Shown here in pieces: positions 56,580 through 64,000 of a stretch of 64,000 nt of DNA. This stretch comes from Paracoccus shanxieyensis (GTDB taxonomy: Bacteria > Pseudomonadota > Alphaproteobacteria > Rhodobacterales > Rhodobacteraceae): contig NZ_WMII01000016.1 of the NCBI RefSeq assembly GCF_009711265.1, forward strand, positions 1 to 64,000. The letters are read 5' to 3'. The stretch's first letter is position 1. Each line of letters starts with the position of its first letter. The position numbers and the translations under genes are program-made. Under the pieces are notes generated by a model. The model had not been told where the DNA came from, did not search any database, and worked only from the letters and a program-made list of their open reading frames with translations.

Positions 56580-58034
56580 ATGCAAGTCAACAATCCCTCT
56601 CCCAAGCTTTACAACGAAGATCTGGCCCCGGCTCAGGATCGCAAATGGGGTGCGTTTTCCATCTTCAACGTCTGGACCTCGGACGTGCACAGCCTCTGGG
56701 GCTATTATCTGGCCGCCAGCCTGTTCCTGCTCTGCGGCAGTCTGGTGAATTTCGTGCTGGCCATCGGGCTGGGCTCGCTGGTGATCTATGCGCTGATGCA
56801 GATGGTCGGGCTTGCGGGCGTGCGCACGGGCGTGCCGTTTCCGGTGCTGGCACGCGCCAGCTTCGGCACCTTCGGCGCCAATGTGCCGGCGTTGATCCGG
56901 GCCGTGGTGGCCTGCTTCTGGTATGGCGCGCAAAGCGCCGCCGCCTCGGGCGCGATCGTCGCCTTGCTCTTGCGCAACCCCGCCATGCTGGAATTTCACC
57001 AGACCAGCCAGATGCTGGGCCATTCCACGCTTGAGGTGATCTGCTATCTGGCGGTCTGGGTGGCGCAACTGCTGATCATCCAGAACGGCATGGAGACGGT
57101 GCGCAAGTTTCAGGACTGGGCCGGGCCTGCGGTCTGGATCATGATGCTGATCCTTGCCATCTATCTGGTCGTCAAATCCGGCACCTTCAGCTTTGGCGAT
57201 GAAATCCCGCAAGAGGTGCTGCTGGAGGCCACGCGCGAAGCGGGCGTGCCGGGCCTGCCGGGCAGCTTCTGGACGCTGATGGCGGTGGCCGCGACCTGGA
57301 TCACCTATTTCGCGGCGCTGTACCTGAACTTCTGCGACTTCTCGCGCTATTGCAAAAGCGAACGCGACCTGCGGATCGGCAACGCCTGGGGCCTGCCGGT
57401 GAACCTGCTGGCCTTCTGCCTTGTGGCGGGCGTCACCACCACCGCCGCCTTCCACGTCTATGGCGAGGTGCTGCTGCATCCCGACGCGATCAGCGCGAAA
57501 TTCGATAGCTGGTTTTTGGCCCTGCTGGCGGCGGCGACATTCGCGGTGGCGACGCTGGGCATCAACGTGGTGGCGAATTTCGTCTCGGCCGCCTTCGACT
57601 TCTCGAATACCATGCCCAAACATATCAGCTTCAAACGCGGCGGCTTCATCGCGGCGATGATCGCGCTGATCCTGTATCCATGGGCGCCTTGGGAAACCAA
57701 TGCCACGCATTTCGTGAACTTCATCGGCTCGACCATGGGACCGATCTTCGGCATCATCATGGTCGATTACTACCTGATCCGCAAAGGCGTGGTGAACGTC
57801 GCCGCACTCTATGACGAACACGGAGAGTTCCGCTTCCAGAACGGCTGGCACAAGAAGGCCTTCGTCGCTCTGGTGATCGGCATGATCTTTTCGTCGATCC
57901 TGCCGACCTTCACCAGTATCCTGCCGTCGTGGTGGGGGATTTACGGCTGGTTCTTCGGTGTGCTGATCGGCGGCGGCTGCTATTATATCCTGCGCGCCGG
58001 AGACCGCCGGGCGGGCACGGCTTCTTCGTTCTGA
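56580..58034 (+). CDS. NCS1-family nucleobase:cation symporter
   Basis: A 484-residue inner-membrane permease with about twelve hydrophobic segments. NEDLAPAQDRKWGAFSIFNVWTSDVHSLWGYY and GVPFPVLARASFGTFGANVPALIRA are typical of NCS1 carriers of allantoin, hydantoin, uracil or cytosine. The substrate is not clear; no purine or pyrimidine catabolic genes adjoin it. GGAG five bases before ATG 56580 supports the start. Its last codons (ASSF, stop) lie inside a copy of the repeated 3' element shared with convergent mmsA. Confidence 0.9.
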   Translation: MQVNNPSPKLYNEDLAPAQDRKWGAFSIFNVWTSDVHSLWGYYLAASLFLLCGSLVNFVLAIGLGSLVIYALMQMVGLAGVRTGVPFPVLARASFGTFGANVPALIRAVVACFWYGAQSAAASGAIVALLLRNPAMLEFHQTSQMLGHSTLEVICYLAVWVAQLLIIQNGMETVRKFQDWAGPAVWIMMLILAIYLVVKSGTFSFGDEIPQEVLLEATREAGVPGLPGSFWTLMAVAATWITYFAALYLNFCDFSRYCKSERDLRIGNAWGLPVNLLAFCLVAGVTTTAAFHVYGEVLLHPDAISAKFDSWFLALLAAATFAVATLGINVVANFVSAAFDFSNTMPKHISFKRGGFIAAMIALILYPWAPWETNATHFVNFIGSTMGPIFGIIMVDYYLIRKGVVNVAALYDEHGEFRFQNGWHKKAFVALVIGMIFSSILPTFTSILPSWWGIYGWFFGVLIGGGCYYILRAGDRRAGTASSF

Positions 58035-58071
58035 AAATACTCCGGGGGGTCTTGGGGGGCAGCGCCCCCCA
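58021..58071 (-). repeat. 3'-end element copy 4 with GC hairpin
   Basis: After the mmsA stop the minus strand has a perfect hairpin (TGGGGGGC, GCT, GCCCCCCA at 58053-58071). CCCCCCGGAGTATTTTCAGAACGAAGAAG then follows, split here as CCGGAGTATTT and GAACGAAGAAG. It overlaps the end of the convergent permease gene. Confidence 0.7.
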
Positions 58072-58081
58072 GCCTTTCGGG

Positions 58082-59581
58082 TCAGTCCATCGCCTTGAAG
58101 TTCAGCGCCGCCCCGTCCTTGATCCCCGAGAACCAGCGCGCCGTCACGGTCTTGGTCTTTGTATAGAAACGGAAGGCATCGGGACCATACTGGTTCAGAT
58201 CGCCGAAGGCCGATTTCTTCCAGCCGCCGAAACTGTAATAGGACAGCGGCACCGGGATCGGGAAGTTGATGCCTACCATGCCGACATTCACCCGGCTGGC
58301 GAAATCGCGCGCCGTGTCGCCATCGGCGGTATAGATCGCGGTGCCATTGCCGTAATCGTTGTCCATGACCAGCTTCAGCGCCTCGTCATAGCTGCCCGAA
58401 CGCACCGTGGTCAGCACCGGGCCGAAGATCTCTTCCTTGTAGATCTCCATGTCGGGCGTCACGCGGTCAAACAGCGACGGGCCGCAGAAAAACCCGTTCT
58501 CATAGCCCTGGATCTTCAGATCGCGACCATCGACCACCAGATCGGCGCCCTGATCCAGACCCGAGGCGATCAGCCGGTTGATCCGCTCTTGCGAGGCCTT
58601 GGTGATGACCGGACCGAAATCCACGTCATCGCCGCCGGTATAGGGGCCGACCTTCAGCTTTTCGATGCGCGGCACCAGCCGCTCGATCAGCGCATCGGCC
58701 GTGGCCTCGCCCACCGGCACCGCGACGGAAATCGCCATGCAGCGTTCGCCCGCCGCGCCATAGCCCGCGCCGATCAGCGCATCCGCCGCCTTGTCCAGAT
58801 CGGCATCGGGCATGATGATCATGTGGTTCTTGGCGCCGCCGAAGCATTGCGCGCGTTTGCCGTTCGTCGCCGCGCGGCCATAGATATATTGCGCGATCGG
58901 GGTCGATCCGACAAAGCCCACGGCCTGCACCACCTCATGATCCAGAATGGCATCGACGATTTCCTTGTCGCCATTCACCACCTGCAACACGCCATCGGGC
59001 AGCCCGGCCTGCTGCGCCAGCTTCGCCAGCATGATCGAGGTCGAGGGCACGCGCTCGGACGGCTTCAGGATCATCGCATTGCCCGAAACCAGTGCCGGGC
59101 CCATCTTCCACAGCGGGATCATGGCCGGGAAGTTGAACGGCGTGATGCCCGCAACGACCCCCAGCGGCTGACGCATGGAATAAAGGTCGATGCCGGGGCC
59201 GCCATTATCGGTGAATTCGCCCTTCAGCATCGCAGGCGCGCCCATGCAGACCTCGATCACCTCAAGGCCGCGCTGCACATCGCCCTTGGCGTCGGGCAGC
59301 GTCTTGCCATGCTCGCGCGAGACCAGTTCGGCCAGCTCGTCCATATGTTCGTTGATCAGCTGGCCCAGCTTCATCATGACGCGGGCGCGGCGCTGCGGGT
59401 TGGTGGCGGCCCAATCGACCTGCGCGCGGGCGGCGCTGGCGATGGCGGCGTCCAGCTCGGCCGGGGTGGCCAGCGGCACGCGGGCGATCACCTCGCCGGT
59501 GGCGGGGTTATAGACATCGCTGAAGCGGCCGGACGTGCCTTTGACTTCCTTGCCGTCGATCCAGTGCGAAAGCTCTTCCAT
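58082..59581 (-). CDS. mmsA: Methylmalonate-semialdehyde dehydrogenase (CoA-acylating)
   Basis: Converts methylmalonate semialdehyde to propionyl-CoA in valine and thymine degradation. The 499-residue aldehyde dehydrogenase has the MmsA-type QPLGVVAGITPFNFPAMIPLWKM, CFGGAKNHMIIMPDADLD and the catalytic Cys281 in GAAGERCMAIS. It lacks the usual active-site Glu that classical ALDHs use, as expected for CoA-acylating members. CAGGAGG precedes ATG 59581. It is divergent from a LysR regulator and separated from mmsB and the hydrolase by the permease gene. Confidence 0.94.
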   Translation of the reverse strand: MEELSHWIDGKEVKGTSGRFSDVYNPATGEVIARVPLATPAELDAAIASAARAQVDWAATNPQRRARVMMKLGQLINEHMDELAELVSREHGKTLPDAKGDVQRGLEVIEVCMGAPAMLKGEFTDNGGPGIDLYSMRQPLGVVAGITPFNFPAMIPLWKMGPALVSGNAMILKPSERVPSTSIMLAKLAQQAGLPDGVLQVVNGDKEIVDAILDHEVVQAVGFVGSTPIAQYIYGRAATNGKRAQCFGGAKNHMIIMPDADLDKAADALIGAGYGAAGERCMAISVAVPVGEATADALIERLVPRIEKLKVGPYTGGDDVDFGPVITKASQERINRLIASGLDQGADLVVDGRDLKIQGYENGFFCGPSLFDRVTPDMEIYKEEIFGPVLTTVRSGSYDEALKLVMDNDYGNGTAIYTADGDTARDFASRVNVGMVGINFPIPVPLSYYSFGGWKKSAFGDLNQYGPDAFRFYTKTKTVTARWFSGIKDGAALNFKAMD

Positions 59582-59662
59582 GACAACCTCCTGAAGCATT
59601 GCGTTGCCGTGACCATAGCGTTGCATCCTTGCCGAAAAAAGGGGAAGTCTGGCAAAGGCGTT

Positions 59663-59676
59663 TTGCATTTTTGCAA
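59663..59676. promoter_or_regulatory. Inverted repeat between mmsA and LysR gene
   Basis: TTGCA, TTTT, TGCAA forms a perfect inverted repeat in the 118-base divergent region, with further TTGC/GCAA half-sites nearby (59678-59690). It suits LysR binding and control of both genes. Confidence 0.4.
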
Positions 59677-59699
59677 GGATTGCCTCGCAAGGACCAAGG

Positions 59700-60620
59700 A
59701 TGGACTGGGACGATCTGCGCATCTTTCTGGCCGTGGCGCGCGCCGACAGCCTGTCGGGGGCGGGCAGGCGGCTGGGCATCGACGCCTCGACCGTGGGGCG
59801 GCGGATCGCGCGGCTGGAACAGGTGCTGGGGGCCAAGCTGTTCGTGAAAACCCCGCAGGGCTATGCGCTGGCCCCCGAGGGCGAACGGCTTCTGCCCCAT
59901 GCGGAGGCCGCCGAACAGGCGCTGAGCACCGCGGCCGAGGCGGTGTCGGGGCCGGGTGATCTGTCCGGGCAGTTGCGCATCGGCGCGCCGGATGGCTGCG
60001 CCAATTACCTGCTGCCGCAGGTCTGTGCCCGGCTATGCGCCGCCCATCCCGGTCTGGAATTGCAGATCGTCGCCCTGCCGCGCATGTTCAGCCTGTCGCG
60101 GCGCGAGGCGGATATCGCCATCGCCGTGTCGCAGCCGCAGGCCGGTCGGCTGGTCGTGCAGCGGCTGACGGATTACCGCCTGCACCTTGCCGGGCATGAG
60201 GATTATCTGGCCAGCCACCCGCCCATCCACCGGATCGAGGATCTGCAGCATCACCGCCTGATCGGCTATATTCCCGACATGATCTTTGACCGCGAACTGG
60301 ACTATCTGACGGAAACCGGGGCGCATCACGCGCAACTGACCTCGAACTCGGTTTCGGTGCAGATGCAGGCGATCCGGGCCGGGGCGGGGCTGGGGATCGT
60401 GCATGATTTTGCGGTGCCGTTTCATCCCGGTGTGCGGCGGCTGCTGACCGGGGCGATCTCGCTGCGGCGCAGTTTCTGGCTGCTGCGCCATGCCGACGAC
60501 CGCCGCTCGCAGCGCATGAACCGGCTGGCCGATGCGCTCGGGCAGGGCATCCGGGCCGAGGTCGCGCGGCTGGAGACACAGCTTGCCACGCAGGAAGGAT
60601 CGGCGGAACGGCGCACTTGA
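59700..60620 (+). CDS. LysR-family transcriptional regulator
   Basis: A 306-residue regulator with an N-terminal winged helix-turn-helix (MDWDDLRIFLAVARADSLSGAGRRLGIDASTVGRRIARLE) and a C-terminal effector domain (LSGQLRIGAPDGCANYLLPQV...). Divergent orientation from mmsA with shared inverted repeats suggests it regulates valine or methylmalonate semialdehyde metabolism and itself. The effector is unknown. Confidence 0.92.
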   Translation: MDWDDLRIFLAVARADSLSGAGRRLGIDASTVGRRIARLEQVLGAKLFVKTPQGYALAPEGERLLPHAEAAEQALSTAAEAVSGPGDLSGQLRIGAPDGCANYLLPQVCARLCAAHPGLELQIVALPRMFSLSRREADIAIAVSQPQAGRLVVQRLTDYRLHLAGHEDYLASHPPIHRIEDLQHHRLIGYIPDMIFDRELDYLTETGAHHAQLTSNSVSVQMQAIRAGAGLGIVHDFAVPFHPGVRRLLTGAISLRRSFWLLRHADDRRSQRMNRLADALGQGIRAEVARLETQLATQEGSAERRT

Positions 60621-60693
60621 CGCAAGCGGGGAACAAGGCAACGCTAAGCCATGGGCAGCCCATGATTGCCACCTGAGGAGGAGGAGACCGCAG

Positions 60694-61131
60694 ATGCTCG
60701 TGAACCAGATCCTGTCGATGAAGGCCAGCGGCGACATCTATACCGTCGCGCCGGACGTGACCGTGGCGGATGCCGCGAAGCTGCTGTCCGATAAGCGCAT
60801 CGGGGCGATCGTGGTCTCGGATGACGGCAAGGTGCCGCTGGGCATCCTGTCGGAACGCGACATCGTGCGCGAATTGGGCCGGCGCGGCGCTGCGGTGCTG
60901 GACCAGCCGATCAGCGATCTGATGACGCGCAAGCTGATGACCTGTTCCACCGGCGAGGACGCGCTGGAGATCCTGAACCGCATGACGCAGGGCCGCTTCC
61001 GCCACCTGCCGGTCGTGGACGAACAGGGGCATATGCTGGGCATCGTGTCGATCGGCGATGCGGTTTCCGCGCGGCTGAAGGAACTGGCCGCCGAAAAGGA
61101 AGCCCTGACCGGGATGATCATGGGGAACTGA
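60694..61131 (+). CDS. CBS-domain pair protein
   Basis: A 145-residue protein made of two CBS motifs (about residues 8-65, DIYTVAPDVTVADAAKLLSDKRIGAIVV; and about 75-130, LMTCSTGEDALEILNRMTQGRFRHLPVVDE) that together form one adenosine-ligand-binding module. Such stand-alone pairs sense AMP, ATP or NAD and act on partner proteins; no partner is evident. GAGGAGGAGGAG, a very strong ribosome site, lies eight bases before ATG 60694. A short gap separates it from coaD. Confidence 0.9.
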   Translation: MLVNQILSMKASGDIYTVAPDVTVADAAKLLSDKRIGAIVVSDDGKVPLGILSERDIVRELGRRGAAVLDQPISDLMTRKLMTCSTGEDALEILNRMTQGRFRHLPVVDEQGHMLGIVSIGDAVSARLKELAAEKEALTGMIMGN

Positions 61132-61227
61132 CCCACCGTCGCGGCCGCGACCCAAGCCTTACCCCCTTGCAATTGCGGGGCAAAACCTGTTTCGCTGCGC
61201 GAGCCGCTGAGGGAAGGGGGAACCGCC

Positions 61228-61722
61228 ATGCGCATCGGACTTTATCCCGGAACATTCGATCCGATCACGCTGGGCCATCTGGACATCATCCAGCGCGCCA
61301 TGGCGCTGGTGGACCGGCTGGTGATCGGCGTCGCGATCAATCGGGACAAGGGGCCGCTGTTTTCGCTGGATGAACGGGTCGAGATGGTGCGCAGCGAATG
61401 CGCCGCCATCGCGGATCGCGTCGGCGGCGAAATTCTGGTGCATCCCTTTGAAAACCTGCTGATCGACTGCGCGCGCGACGTGGGCGCCTCGGTCATCGTG
61501 CGCGGCCTGCGCGCGGTGGCGGATTTCGAATATGAATTCCAGATGGTCGGCATGAACCGCGCGCTGGATGCCAATATCGAAACGGTGTTCTTCATGGCGG
61601 ATGCGCGGCGGCAGGCCATCGCATCGAAGCTTGTCAAGGAAATCGCCCGGCTGGGCGGCGATGTCAGCAAATTCGTGACGCCTGCGGTGAATGACGCGCT
61701 GATCGCGCGCTATTCGGCCTGA
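61228..61722 (+). CDS. coaD: Phosphopantetheine adenylyltransferase
   Basis: Makes dephospho-CoA from 4'-phosphopantetheine and ATP. The 164-residue protein has the nucleotidyltransferase motif YPGTFDPITLGHLDII with catalytic His17, VRGLRAVADFEYEFQMVGMNR and a C-terminal SSK-like ASKLVKEIARLGGDVSKFV. GGGAAGGGGG upstream supports ATG 61228. A terminator follows directly. Confidence 0.96.
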   Translation: MRIGLYPGTFDPITLGHLDIIQRAMALVDRLVIGVAINRDKGPLFSLDERVEMVRSECAAIADRVGGEILVHPFENLLIDCARDVGASVIVRGLRAVADFEYEFQMVGMNRALDANIETVFFMADARRQAIASKLVKEIARLGGDVSKFVTPAVNDALIARYSA

Positions 61723-61738
61723 CAGCCGCCAGACATGC

Positions 61739-61766
61739 AAAAGGCGGCCACCGGGGCCGCCTTTCA
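61739..61766. terminator. Intrinsic terminator shared by coaD and the bactofilin gene
   Basis: AAAGGCGGCC (61740-61749) pairs with GGCCGCCTTT (61755-61764). On the minus strand TTTTGCAT follows the stem, so it can work in both directions between the convergent genes. Confidence 0.8.
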
Positions 61767-61787
61767 TTGTCGTATGGGTGCGCGGGC

Positions 61788-62297
61788 TTATTCCTCGGAC
61801 GCGGCGGGTTTCGCGGCAGCGGGGGGCGCAAGCTTCGGCGTCACGCCATTGGCCAGCGGGTCTTCCTGACGCTGGACCGAGCCTTCAAAATGCGCGCCGG
61901 ATTCGATGGCAATGGTCTTGTGGATGATGTCGCCCTCGACCCGCGCGGTGGCGGTCAGGCGCACCTTCAGGCCACGCACGCGACCGACGACGCGGCCATT
62001 GACGACGACCTCTTCGGCCACGATCTCACCGCGGATGGTGGCGCTTTCGCCGACGATCAGTTGATGGGCGCGGATGTCGCCTTCGATGGTGCCTTCGACC
62101 TGAATATCGCCTTGCGTCTTGATATTGCCGCTGACGGTCAGATCCGCCGCCAGAACCGAGGGCGCGGTGCGCGCACGCGGCGCGGTTGCGGACGCGGCGG
62201 GGGCGTCAAAGCCCGCATCGAAGCTGCGCGGAGCCTCGGGCTCGGCTGCCGGTTGGGTCCGGGGTCCGGGTTCGGTCACGCGGGTCTTAGAAAACAT
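61788..62297 (-). CDS. Bactofilin
   Basis: A 169-residue polymer-forming cytoskeletal protein. A disordered Pro/Ala-rich N terminus (about 1-48) and C-terminal tail flank the right-handed beta-helix DUF583 core with its regular G-D-I/V repeats (VSGNIKTQGDIQVEGTIEGDIRA ... GRVVGRVRGLKVRLTATARVEGDII). Bactofilins self-assemble without nucleotide and position cell-wall enzymes. Its start overlaps the upstream M23 peptidase by 11 bases; bactofilin and M23 (LmdC-type) pairs are known in Alphaproteobacteria. Confidence 0.92.
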   Translation of the reverse strand: MFSKTRVTEPGPRTQPAAEPEAPRSFDAGFDAPAASATAPRARTAPSVLAADLTVSGNIKTQGDIQVEGTIEGDIRAHQLIVGESATIRGEIVAEEVVVNGRVVGRVRGLKVRLTATARVEGDIIHKTIAIESGAHFEGSVQRQEDPLANGVTPKLAPPAAAKPAASEE

Positions 62298-63579
62298 TTT
62301 GGGCCGCCTTGATGAAGGTCATGGGGTTCACGGCGTTACCATTCACGCGGACTTCATAGTGAAGATGCGGGCCGGTCGATCTGCCTGTGTTGCCCATAGC
62401 ACCGATAAGACTGCCGCGCGATACCTTTTGGCCGACCTTCACCTTGATTTTGGACAGATGCCCATAACGTGTTTCGGTGCCCAGCTCATGCTTGATCTTG
62501 ATCAGGTTGCCATAGCCGCTTTGCCAGCCCGCAAAGATCACCTCGCCATCGCCGGTGGCAAAGATTTCGGTTCCCACGGGCGCGGCCATGTCGATCCCGG
62601 CATGCATCCGTCCCCAGCGGCGGCCAAAGGGCGAGGTATAGCGGAAGGCCGACTGCACCGGCATCGCCAGCGGCATCTTTTCGACCGCGATGCGATAGGA
62701 ATTCATCTTGTCCAGCGTGATCAGGATCTCATTGGCCTTGGCCTCGCCCTGCGTGATGTCGGCATCGCCGCTGGAGGAATAGCTGATCGGGCTGAGCGGT
62801 CCGCCCTCGCCGGAATAGCCCTTGCGGATGGTGCTCAGCACCTCGTCGGGGTTCATGCCGACGCCGCGGAACATCTGGTCCAGCGGCTTGACCGAGATCG
62901 ACACGGCGTCTTCCACCTGCGTCAGGATTTCATCGTTGCGGGCGATGATCTGGTCACGTTCGATGGTAACGGCCTGCGCGGCGCGCGTCGCCTCGGCGGC
63001 GGTGGCCACGGCATCGGCGCGGTCCTTGGCCGATTTGCTGAGTTCGTTCGACACGATATCCAGCGCCGCCTGCAGTTCTGCGGTGCGCGCGGCAGGGGTT
63101 TCCTGACCTGCGGCAGCCATCTGCTGGTTCGCCAGATTGCGTTCCTTGATCGCCGATTGCAGGCTGGATTGCACCACGCCCATGCCGGTTTCCAGCTCGC
63201 GCCGACGCGCCTCGCTGTCCAGCAATTGCGATTGCATCGACGACACCTGATTCAGCGCCGTCGCGAAGCGGGCCTGTGCGGCCACGGCTTCGGCGGCGCG
63301 GCTGTCGCGTTCGGCGGAAAGATCGGTCAGCCGCTGTTCAAACGCATCTTGCGAACGGCGGCTTTGATCGCGCGTCCCATGCGCGGTGACGGCATCAATG
63401 GCCAGGATCGAACTTGCAATGATCGCCCATCCGAACACCACCGCCGTTCCGCCAAGCGCCACCAATTGGGTCGAGGGGCTGAGCCGCACGAACCGGGTCG
63501 TATCGTCCGATTTCAGGAACAGGCGCTGTTCGGGCAGCCAGCGCTCGAGCACTGAATTCAGGCTATGAGTGATGCGCAA
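62287..63579 (-). CDS. M23-family peptidoglycan endopeptidase, membrane-anchored
   Basis: A 430-residue protein with an N-terminal cytoplasmic stretch (LERWLPEQRLFLKSDD), one membrane segment at about residues 38-60, a long periplasmic coiled coil (about 75-230), and a C-terminal LytM/M23 domain. The zinc and catalytic residues HAGIDMAAP and GPHLHYEV are all intact, so it should be an active hydrolase rather than a degenerate activator. The start is probably TTG 63579 (MRITHSLNSV); no ATG fits and the RBS is poorly placed. It is translated just ahead of and overlapping bactofilin. Confidence 0.9.
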   Translation of the reverse strand: MRITHSLNSVLERWLPEQRLFLKSDDTTRFVRLSPSTQLVALGGTAVVFGWAIIASSILAIDAVTAHGTRDQSRRSQDAFEQRLTDLSAERDSRAAEAVAAQARFATALNQVSSMQSQLLDSEARRRELETGMGVVQSSLQSAIKERNLANQQMAAAGQETPAARTAELQAALDIVSNELSKSAKDRADAVATAAEATRAAQAVTIERDQIIARNDEILTQVEDAVSISVKPLDQMFRGVGMNPDEVLSTIRKGYSGEGGPLSPISYSSSGDADITQGEAKANEILITLDKMNSYRIAVEKMPLAMPVQSAFRYTSPFGRRWGRMHAGIDMAAPVGTEIFATGDGEVIFAGWQSGYGNLIKIKHELGTETRYGHLSKIKVKVGQKVSRGSLIGAMGNTGRSTGPHLHYEVRVNGNAVNPMTFIKAAQNVF

Positions 63580-64000
63580 TGTCCCTGGTCCATTTTGTTT
63601 GCGACGCGTCCGCCGGGCGAAAGGCAGGCGCGGCTGATGCCTGATAAATCCGAGCTGTGACGAAAGCGCAACATTGCTGAAATATAAGCATGGGTTCTGG
63701 GCGGATTGACGCCGATCCCCGGCTTTCCCGCAGGAGGATTGCCGCCTGATTTCCCGTATAAGGCGAGTTGCCGGGACAGGTCGAAAGTCGAGGAAACCTT
63801 GGACAACCCATGATGGAATAGGCGAAAATCGGCCGGTCGGGGCGGATTTCTTCGCTGGCTGGGTTGTAGAAAACGACATTCGGATATTTGCTCGATCATT
63901 GGGCAAATGTATCAGGTCTAGCGACAGATTCGCCCGACCTTCCGGGAACCGCCTGCGGGGCTTTGCGTTCACGCGGCCTCAGGCCAGTTCATAGGGCAGG
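63580..64000. other. Right-edge intergenic region with possible gene end
   Basis: About 400 bases with no gene I can support. It must carry the promoter of the M23/bactofilin pair. At 63979-64000 the minus strand reads as the last codons of a frame ending LPYELA and TGA, which may be the 3' end of a gene entering from the right; this is too short to identify. Confidence 0.3.

Overview
The window looks like about 64 kb of chromosome from a Paracoccus-like member of the Rhodobacteraceae (Alphaproteobacteria). The evidence is the high-GC coding style, family-specific small genes (DUF2852, DUF2484, DUF3553), a ChpT phosphotransferase, a probable (2S)-methylsuccinyl-CoA dehydrogenase of the ethylmalonyl-CoA pathway, an ornithine-lipid gene pair, a circularly permuted two-piece tmRNA with tag ANDNRAPVALAA, and the order mutM / enoyl-CoA hydratase / rpsT / dnaA / dnaN / recF. 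Nearly all of it is housekeeping sequence. No tRNA, rRNA, insertion sequence, prophage or CRISPR array was seen.

Layout. 0.1-0.7 kb: a decayed DUF3885-like gene with a 12-bp tandem repeat and an in-frame amber stop. 0.7-2.3 kb: pckA. 2.5-4.7 kb: a regulatory PTS cluster (short hprK, rapZ, an EIIA of the mannose family, HPr), then a TetR regulator and a DUF2852 membrane protein separated by a good operator-like palindrome. 5.9-10.2 kb, minus strand: TauE/SafE exporter, dapE, GNAT, a membrane protein and gshA. 10.4-15.1 kb: mcd, a META lipoprotein, recO and ade. 15.1-20.5 kb, minus strand: recF, dnaN, dnaA, rpsT and an enoyl-CoA hydratase. 20.6-26.6 kb: mutM, ubiE-ubiB, a YmdB-like phosphoesterase and an SLC13 permease. 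26.6-31.9 kb: olsA/olsB, DUF3553, chpT, an alpha/beta-hydrolase-like protein, proA and ssrA. 32.1-36.9 kb, minus strand: an orphan PotD-like binding protein, then a tight group of TPM protein, PPK2, MetA and an unknown P-loop ATPase.

37.1-38.2 kb: a TerC-family protein with a long, possibly structured leader. 38.3-54.0 kb: the distal division and cell-wall cluster (ftsW, murG, murC, DUF2484, murB, ddl, ftsQ, ftsA, ftsZ, lpxC, bamD, recN), interrupted between DUF2484 and murB by one unrecognised 484-residue gene with foreign-looking codon use. 54.0-60.6 kb: a secreted-protein gene split by an amber codon, then valine degradation genes (mmsB, 3-hydroxyisobutyryl-CoA hydrolase, mmsA) interleaved with an NCS1 permease, and a LysR regulator. 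60.7-63.6 kb: a CBS-domain protein, coaD and an overlapping bactofilin / M23 peptidase pair.

The most interesting leads are the unknown gene inside the division cluster, four copies of a conserved element placed just after minus-strand stop codons, two genes each broken by a single in-frame TAG, the structured terC leader, and the conserved-looking unknown ATPase cotranscribed with metA and ppk2. All functional names rest on reading motifs and gene order; no database search was run.
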